A DNA stretch of 64,000 bases, taken from Auanema rhodensis. Lineage: Eukaryota > Nematoda > Chromadorea > Rhabditida > Rhabditidae. The stretch covers positions 7,502,001-7,566,000 of the forward strand of contig OZ059899.1 of assembly GCA_964057225.1 (NCBI GenBank), written 5' to 3'. Below the pieces are notes generated by a model. That model did not search any database. It worked only from the letters and a program-made list of their open reading frames with translations, and had not been told where the DNA came from. Within the stretch, counting starts at the first letter, position 1; each line of letters opens with the position of its first letter. The position numbers were made by a program, and so were the translations under genes. Below are positions 57,195 through 64,000 of the stretch, piece after piece.

Positions 57195-58259
57195 ATGGTA
57201 TCATTGCTGGCCGGAAAACTCTCTGTGATCACTGGTATTCGTTTTTCCTTTCTATTATAGTAGGTTTCTGCTATTAAGGAGGGGCATCCGGAATAGGACG
57301 AGTAGTTTGCCAAAAATTCGCTGAGCATGGAGCACGAGTTGTTGTCGTCGATTTACATAACAATGCTGCCGTTGATGTAGCAAAATCTCTAGGTAATTCC
57401 AAAAAAAAACTAACCTCATTAATGTTTTATTTTCAGGATCTAATAATCACACAAGTTTTGCGTGTGATGTTAGCAAAGTATGTTTAACAACTTGTTTTTT
57501 TGTTCTCTATTGTTTTAGTCCGACCAAGTTTCTTCTCTCAAAGATTTCGTTTTATCTAAATATAACCAATCTCCATCCATTGTTGTCAACTGCGCAGGTA
57601 TTACTCAGGTAAACATAATATTATATATAGCATAACCTATGCTTAGTGACATGTGATTATAATTCAGGACTCAACCCTTTTAAAAATGACCGAAGAAAAA
57701 TTTGACAATGTGGTAGCAGTAAATCTCAAGGGTACTTTCCTTGTAAGGTGTTTTGGCTCATTATTATCCGTTATGAATATGCTTAGATTAATCAAGCCTT
57801 TTCTAAAGCTTCGGTTGAAAATAAAATTCCTCTTTCAATTGTTAATGTTTCATCAATTATTGGGAAGGTAGCAATGATTGATTTTAATTACTGATTCATA
57901 AGTTATTTATAGGTTGGAAATTTCGGGCAGTCTAATTATGCTGCAACTAAAGCTGGTGTGATTGCATTCAGCAAAAGTGCTGCTAAAGAATTAGCCAAGA
58001 AGGGAGTTCGTGTTAATGCCATTCTACCAGGTTTTATCACGACACCTATGACAGCAGCAATGCCTCCCCAGGTTTCGTGATGCGAGACATCAACACCTAA
58101 ACTAGTTTTCAGGTTTTATCTGATATATGTGCCGGAATTCCAATGGGCAGAATGGGAGAGGCAAATGAAATTGCTGATGCAGCTCTCTTTTTGGGATCTG
58201 ATTTATCAACCTACGTCACCGGCACTACTTTAGAGGTAACTGGTGGCCTCCATGCTTGA
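57195..58259 (+). CDS. Short-chain dehydrogenase/reductase, HSD17B8/FabG-like
   Basis: Eight exons: 57195-57234, 57279-57392, 57437-57477, 57519-57608, 57668-57742, 57787-57867, 57913-58071, 58113-58259; 248 aa, the classical SDR length. Cofactor motif TGGASGIG, structural motif NCAG, the substrate-side Ser in VNVSSI and the active-site Y-A-A-T-K (YxxxK) are all present, as is a PG..TPM segment after the catalytic helix and a C-terminal LEVTGGLHA. The pattern matches the 3-oxoacyl-ACP reductase/17-beta-hydroxysteroid dehydrogenase 8 group, which uses NAD(P)(H) in mitochondrial fatty-acid synthesis or steroid oxidation. The exact substrate cannot be read from sequence. Convergent with the globin gene, 268 bp apart. 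Confidence 0.93.
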
Positions 58260-58527
58260 GTAATTTTGAAATTCCTATATGGAAAAATTTACATTTCCTC
58301 TGTTTTTCTTGTTCTAAAATTCTATGTATGTAAGTATCAAAAATGTATTTTGTCCGATTCAGGTTAACAACAAATCATCCAGAATTATAATTATTAGGCA
58401 TTGAAATAAAAATAAATTATTACATTTATTCAAGCAGTATAGTTAACAATACGATTATATTAAAAATTGAATAGAATTCACAGTGAGCAAAAATGGTTGC
58501 GTAATCATTTGAACCATAGTTAACAAG

Positions 58528-60104
58528 TTATTCTTCTATTTCGCATTCAACTTCGTGGATAGCTAATGGTTCAGCGTAATCTTGACTTTGTCCAAAACAA
58601 TTCATTTCATTTTTCGAACTGCTGTGATTGGAGCTATCACTCGTTGAAGAGGAGCAACTCGACGTTCCTCTACTTCCACCTAAAAAGGAAATTGCTTCAT
58701 ATTAATATTTATAATCACTGCATGTGTAATCGGAGATGAACACATTATATATTCAAGCATCGCATAATTATTCGTATAAATACAGAAAGTAAAATTGAGT
58801 TGTATTTTGAAGAAAATTGTAGCTGAATCGGAAATACTGGTAAACTGATGTAGTTTCAATAAAACTAATATTATAAGAAATATTGAATATAATGAAGTGG
58901 ACCGTAATGTTCCATTACTGGATAAAAGACAAACCGTTGATACTGGAGGAGTTGGAACGCTGTTGCTCGCAACTGGTGTTGCTATTACTGCCGCTGCTGG
59001 CTGTAGAAGACTGGCGACGGGCTGCCCACCATTCAGACTTCCAACGCTGTCCTTTTTCCGACTGGAAGAAAAAATTAAATTATTCTTGTTAATTTAAAAA
59101 AATACTATTTTAACGTTAACCTACTTGTTCTGACCTGTAAGCTTTTGAAAATTTAGGAGTTTTGGGAACAATTCTGCGTTCCCACCCGAGAACAAAATGA
59201 CGAGACATAAGAAGAGTAATTGATGACCAAATTCCTAGCAGGCTCTGCCTTTCTAATGATGATAATGGTCCTTCCTTTCGTCTTGATGATATTACATCCG
59301 CTATTACCTGTAATGTTTTGGTTTTAGCAGTATAATACGACAAAAATACCTCTGGTAATAATTTAAAGAGAAGTTCAAAATTATCTGGACTAATATTTGG
59401 TACTATTGCTCTGTGTAGTCCTCCTATCTCTTGTACCGTCTCTAGAAAAGCAGTTTGAGTATCAGCAGGATCAGGATTAGGATCAGCGAATGTGGCAACT
59501 GCATCTGCGAGTGTCTGAAAGTTTGCAAATTACCAGTATATTTTGTTTATTTCATTTATTTTGAATATTTGTATTAGATTGTATATAGTTTCCTTTGATG
59601 CTTGCAAAGAGTTAAATAATTACTAATAGGCTATTTACTAGGTTCATAAAAAATGTTTCAAGCAAATAATTTCTCAGCCTACTGAGGAAAATTTAAGTTG
59701 ATACAAAAATTATGAGCTATTCATAAATTAATAACAAAAACGTATACGGTGAAAATACAACATATAACTATACAACTAATAAGAGAATATTTATAGTTTA
59801 GTTGAAAATCATTAACGTATAGGTGGCTTATGTTTCGGACCAGATTCCTGGTAAGAAAACAAACCCTTAGTGGGTATTGATGTATGCGTGGATTGCGGCT
59901 TTATCAATTATTCAATATATGCAAAATGACTTTGATAATCACAAAATTCAAATTCATATTCATTGAAAATAAACGATTTTAGCGGATATAACCAATCAGG
60001 ATATAAACATTTCCAGCGATGATTATATTTGCTAACGAAATCTATTCTGCGTTATAGTGGTTCAACTATAGTTATTCAATATACAAACAATTGTACGCAT
60101 TAAT

Positions 60105-60150
<46 letters not shown>

Positions 60151-60496
60151 ATTATATACAAATTTTAGAGTAAAACTTGCCTGTTCCAAAGAAAGCACGA
60201 TGCGCTTAATACGCTCATCTTTTCGCCAACCTTCGTCATCCACAGGTAAAGAAAAGAAAGTTTTTAATTGAGATCGATAACTGAATAGGCGTTCAAATGC
60301 TCGGAGCCCCATATCAAATAGACTAAATCGAATATATTCATATGACTTAAGATTATGGGTAACCTTGCAAAGTTATCCGGCCATGTTTGAAACATCAAGT
60401 CTAAATCCTTGCGGGAGGCTTTGAGAACCTCTGTCTAAAATTGATGTATAAAATAATATTTCAGCTGGTCGGGCGTACCGTTCCCAAATCGTTCAT
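58528..60496 (-). CDS. Globin-fold protein with Ser/Asn-rich C-terminal tail
   Basis: Seven exons: 60479-60496, 60364-60434, 60181-60322, 59350-59514, 59125-59307, 58935-59061, 58528-58679; 285 aa. The globin core runs from about residue 17 to 165: FQTWPDNFASLFDMGLRAFE (A/B helices with the conserved Trp), LFSYRSQLKTFFSLP (CD region), LADAVATF (E/F), and ETVQEIGGLHRAIVPNISPD with the proximal-type His (F8). The expected distal E7 His/Gln position is not obvious. A ~110-residue tail rich in Ser, Asn and Thr follows. Nematodes have many such divergent globins; oxygen binding versus a sensing or redox role is open. The third intron uses a GC donor (CAG|GCAAGT). An ACAATAG acceptor lies 3 nt before the ATG. 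KNL-2 is the next gene upstream on the same strand. Confidence 0.85.
60109..60147. repeat. (TA)n microsatellite in a globin intron
   Basis: About 39 bp of alternating T and A in the large third intron (59515-60180). Confidence 0.93.
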
Positions 60497-61160
60497 AGCC
60501 TATTGTAAACACTTCAATTTCCAATTTAGAACTTTATTAGCTGCCTCAAATGCAAGGTGATTAGACAGTGATTATTATTGAAATACAATTGGTAATATAT
60601 AGCATTTAATGAACAATAGAAAAAAGACCATTTAATTATTATTGAAGATATATAAGAAAAGGAATGCAGGAGATTAAGGTATCAGAAAAAAATTCAAAGA
60701 ATTGTTTACACAGATCCTGGCAAAGCTGAAATATATCGGTAAAGCCCGCATTTTCAGTTGACTAGTGTTGAAGAAGGCGGAGCGTTTCCAATTTTCGCTA
60801 TGGCAACCATTGTCAAGTATAATATGCTCCACTGTCATTATCAATCACATTCAACATTAGTACTAAAATTCTGTTCAAAGCAGAAATACGTACTAGAAAG
60901 CAGGAAACACGAGTTCGTGCGAAGGATGCAGGAACGAACTTAAAGTTATAACAAATCTCAAGATCACAAAGAAAGAGTAAGAAGATTCTAGATTTTAAAA
61001 ACTGCCATATTCGTGACAAAAAATTATTTACAAAATCAGTCAAGTGGACGCAAAATACAGAAATTAGTTCAAATGTGTTGCAAATATAGATTACCTCACA
61101 AGAAATGTTATTCATGTTTGTATAAATGGTTAGTAGATGATTGGGGTAAGACGCAGTAAT
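60497..61160. other. Interval between KNL-2-type gene and globin gene
   Basis: About 660 bp, presumably the 3' UTR of the centromere gene and the 5' region of the globin gene. No coding signal. The distance is longer than usual for SL2-type operon partners. Confidence 0.45.
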
Positions 61161-64000
61161 TTAGTAATCATCTTCATCATCTTCAGAAATGTCTGAATTG
61201 TGTCGTTTCCCTCTGCCTTTAGTATTTTTTTCAATAGCTTCAATTTTCTTTGTCACATCGTGAACAGCTTTTTTTCGTGCGCCCTGAAATAGATGTTAAA
61301 TAATCATTAAAATTTTATAATTTTATTACAGCTGTTGTGGTGTTGAACATTGATGTGCCTAGTCTACTTGTGTTATAAGATTGATTCTTTTGCTTGTTTA
61401 GATGATGCATATACCTCTGCTGTTCTTCCCTGCAACAATGAAAATAACAAATTATATACACACTCTAAAAACCTAGCTTCATCTGGAACCACTGATAGCC
61501 GTCGTGCAGAAGACCGACGCGCTGAGAAGTGCACATCGTCGTCAACTATTCCTTCCGGTACAAAAGCCAAACGATTTTTACCCTACGTATAAAAATATAA
61601 AACGAAATAATTGATTACAACATTACCACTCGCTTATTTTGAGTCACAACAACGGGAGTCTTTATGGCAGAAAGCAGAGAATCATTTGGATCAAATGTTG
61701 CTACATCAGGTATAGGAGCTTCAAAAGTAGCATTAAGAGCATCATCATTATTACGGAAAAAGTCATCTTCTTGCGATCCACCACCCATCATATATTGTCT
61801 AAATTTAGCACAACCAAAACGTAATTAGTAAATCATTACTATCTAACCTTCCTCTGCTCTCAGCTTGAACTTGATATGCAATAGTACCTTGCTTGGCAGT
61901 TACTTCAATGTATCCCGTTTTCGATGGCTCGGGTTCATCAGTAGGCTCCCATTTTAAACGCTTGATTGCGGCCTATAGAATAATTGTCATTAAAATACTA
62001 AAATGAACATAAACATTTTTAAATTACAAAATTACCTCTTGGCATTCCTCAGGAGTCCAAGCACCTCCTAGTGAACGAGCAACTTTTTCCCAATCGCTAT
62101 CGCGTCTGATTACGGTGGCAGCAAGAGCCAACTACAGCAAATTATTAATATATTGCTTTGATTAGGTTACCTTGAGTCTATCAATATCTGCCTTTTTCCA
62201 GCTATTTTTCTTTCTTTTATAGCCATGACCAAGTTCCTTGGGGTCATTCTCCTCTTGCTCTTCATTCGAACTTTCGTCACTAACTAAATCCGATGTTCGC
62301 TTCGATTGATGTTTGGCCTTCTTGCTCATTTTTTTTCTCGCTATAATAACAAAGTAAAGGTATTTTCTAACTGTGTAAATATACCTTTTATCATAGACAT
62401 TTCCCATTCTCCACCATCGTCGGATACTTCAGTTTCAGTACTTTCGTAATTGTTTTCAGTTCTACGAAGTCTCTCTTGTTCTTGCATTTCCAAAAAGTCA
62501 TCATCCAATTCCCGAGCTTTTTTCTTCTAAAAGTTTTATGAGTCATAGCTATGTCGACCTATAAGCAATACCTTCTCCTTATTTATTTTACTTCTACGAG
62601 TTGCTTCCATAGCTCTTCTCTCCATTTCTTCAAGGAATCGCTGCCTTTTCGCAAGCCTTTTCTTCTCTTTTCTAATAACGTCTTTTCTCATCTGTTCAAG
62701 TTCCAACAAAGAGTCATCTGAATCATCCGATTCAATCTAAACTTAATCTTCTTTTTTTCAATAAAGCAGGTAACCTACACATCGGCGCTTAGATTTAGTC
62801 TTTTTCTTAATTACGGGACTGTCTTCATAAGAAATCTCATTCAAAGTATTAATATATGGATCATTTTCGTCATCATCGCTAAGAGAGGAATCGCTATAGG
62901 TTACCTAAAGCATATATATATATGTAATCAACATTCCATCACAGGAACAAACCAAAGTCTTCCTCTTTCTTTTACGTGAACTATTTTCCACTGCTAAAAC
63001 TGCACCGCGTTGAGAATCTCTCTCGACCGCTCTAGATTGAGGTACTTTGAAACCATATGCACCAGCCACGTTATTCTAAAAATATTTATTAAACCAAAAT
63101 AGTATAACAATCTATATCTAACAATCTGTCCCGTGTGATTAGTATGAACAGTACGAGTAGAGACATCTTCTACCCCGACGGCTTCACCTTCGTTATTAAA
63201 ACGAACTCGTTGGCCAGCCCAATAAGCCAATGGTTCATGCACTAGTCGGCCACTAGAGGTACGTCGAACTTTATCTGTTAAAGAACTATCATAATGAAAG
63301 TATTTAATCAAACAAAACCATTGAAAGGCATTAGAGATGTGTTATGTTTTATTGGTTGACTGACGTTTCTTCGATCAGAACCAGCTTTAGACATCATAGT
63401 CTGATTACGCCAATGTGACTCATTGCCAGTATCTCTATATGGTTGATATGGCAAAGAAGAATCACTTTCAGGGTTATCATATCCATTCAAGCGGAATGAA
63501 ATGGTACTGAATAAAAAAAACAAAATGAGCTCTAAACTTTATAGAACTTACGAGTGAATTGATCGCAAATCATTTCTCCAAGAAACAGGAAATCCATTAA
63601 CGAATTTATCAACGATATCTTTAGGGTATCCGAGTTTAGCAGCTGCCTTTTCATGGATGACTCCTTGTACTGAGTACACCTTTCCATTATATGTTTGAAA
63701 CAATGTTTTATCTAATACTTTTAAAATAATGGATGTACACCATTCACCGTTATAATTCGACGATCTGAATACAATTCGTGTACAGACATAGAATATTACG
63801 CGACTCACAGATTCTTTCCAAATAAAACAAACGGAGGATAATCTTTTGTAGGAATTTGATCATTAGGTGGTACGAATGAGAAGCACCAATTTGACAAAAC
63901 AACAGCTTCGGAGCGTAAGCGATCTGAAACGAACTCAATGACATGAAAACAAACACTGTTTTCACACTTATTCGTGAATTTGGTTGATTGGCTTTAGGTA
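61161..64000 (-). CDS. knl-2: KNL-2/M18BP1-type centromere protein with SANTA and Myb/SANT domains (5' partial)
   Basis: Sixteen exons from 63968-64000 (cut by the window edge) to 61161-61283 join in phase; 716 residues visible. The SANTA domain is at the visible N terminus: VVLSNWCFSFVPP, DYPPFVLFGKN, GEWCTSIILKVLD, YNGKVYSVQGVIH. A long acidic/basic, coiled-coil-prone middle follows (VIRKEKKRLAKRQRFLEEME), then a Myb/SANT domain: KNSWKKADIDRLK, DSDWEKVARSLGGAWTPEEC, IKRLKWEP. The tail is acidic (SEDDEDDY). This order is that of KNL-2/Mis18-binding protein 1, which helps load CENP-A chromatin at centromeres in the nucleus. All introns are about 43-50 bp. Residues before SANTA lie beyond the window. 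Confidence 0.88.

Overview
The window looks like nuclear DNA of a nematode. It is AT-rich, most introns are 43-50 bp with GT...(T)TAG/CAG borders, several start codons sit just behind a splice acceptor (as in SL trans-splicing), and it carries a Warthog/Quahog-type hedgehog-related gene together with a KNL-2-type SANTA/Myb protein. No species is assigned. Exon models were built by hand from open frames, splice signals and phase agreement; there was no transcript evidence.

Left third (561-27930, minus strand): two head-to-tail paralogous genes for very large mucin-like proteins. Each starts with a short cytoplasmic tail and one membrane anchor, then has a small cysteine-containing VWA-like ectodomain with a basic R-x-K-R stretch, then a Thr/Ser/Pro repeat region. 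The upstream gene (7349-27930) has one exon of about 19.06 kb encoding roughly 490 copies of a 13-residue repeat (about 6,600 aa in all). The downstream gene (561-7209) has about 50 copies of a 19-residue repeat and ends in two VWA modules made by a very recent tandem duplication. Between those modules lies a short block of the neighbour's 13-residue repeat.

Middle (28836-46702): a PPP-family Ser/Thr phosphatase (minus), a secreted hedgehog-related protein with a proline/glutamine-rich tail and no Hint domain (plus), and a 91-residue protein starting MGCCVS, probably lipid-anchored (minus). The gene-poor stretch before 46.7 kb holds (TA)n tracts and a few isolated coding-like exons.

Right third (46703-64000): a 23-exon ATP-citrate lyase gene is followed at operon-like spacing by a 27-exon LOTUS/Tudor germ-granule-type gene. 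Next come a short-chain dehydrogenase of the HSD17B8/FabG type (plus), a globin-fold protein with a low-complexity tail (minus), and most of a KNL-2/M18BP1-type centromere protein (minus, 5' end outside the window). Themes are cell-surface glycoprotein, secreted cuticle/molting-type signalling, lipid synthesis, germline small-RNA biology and centromere assembly; apart from the mucin pair and the ACLY-LOTUS pair, the neighbours show no obvious functional link.
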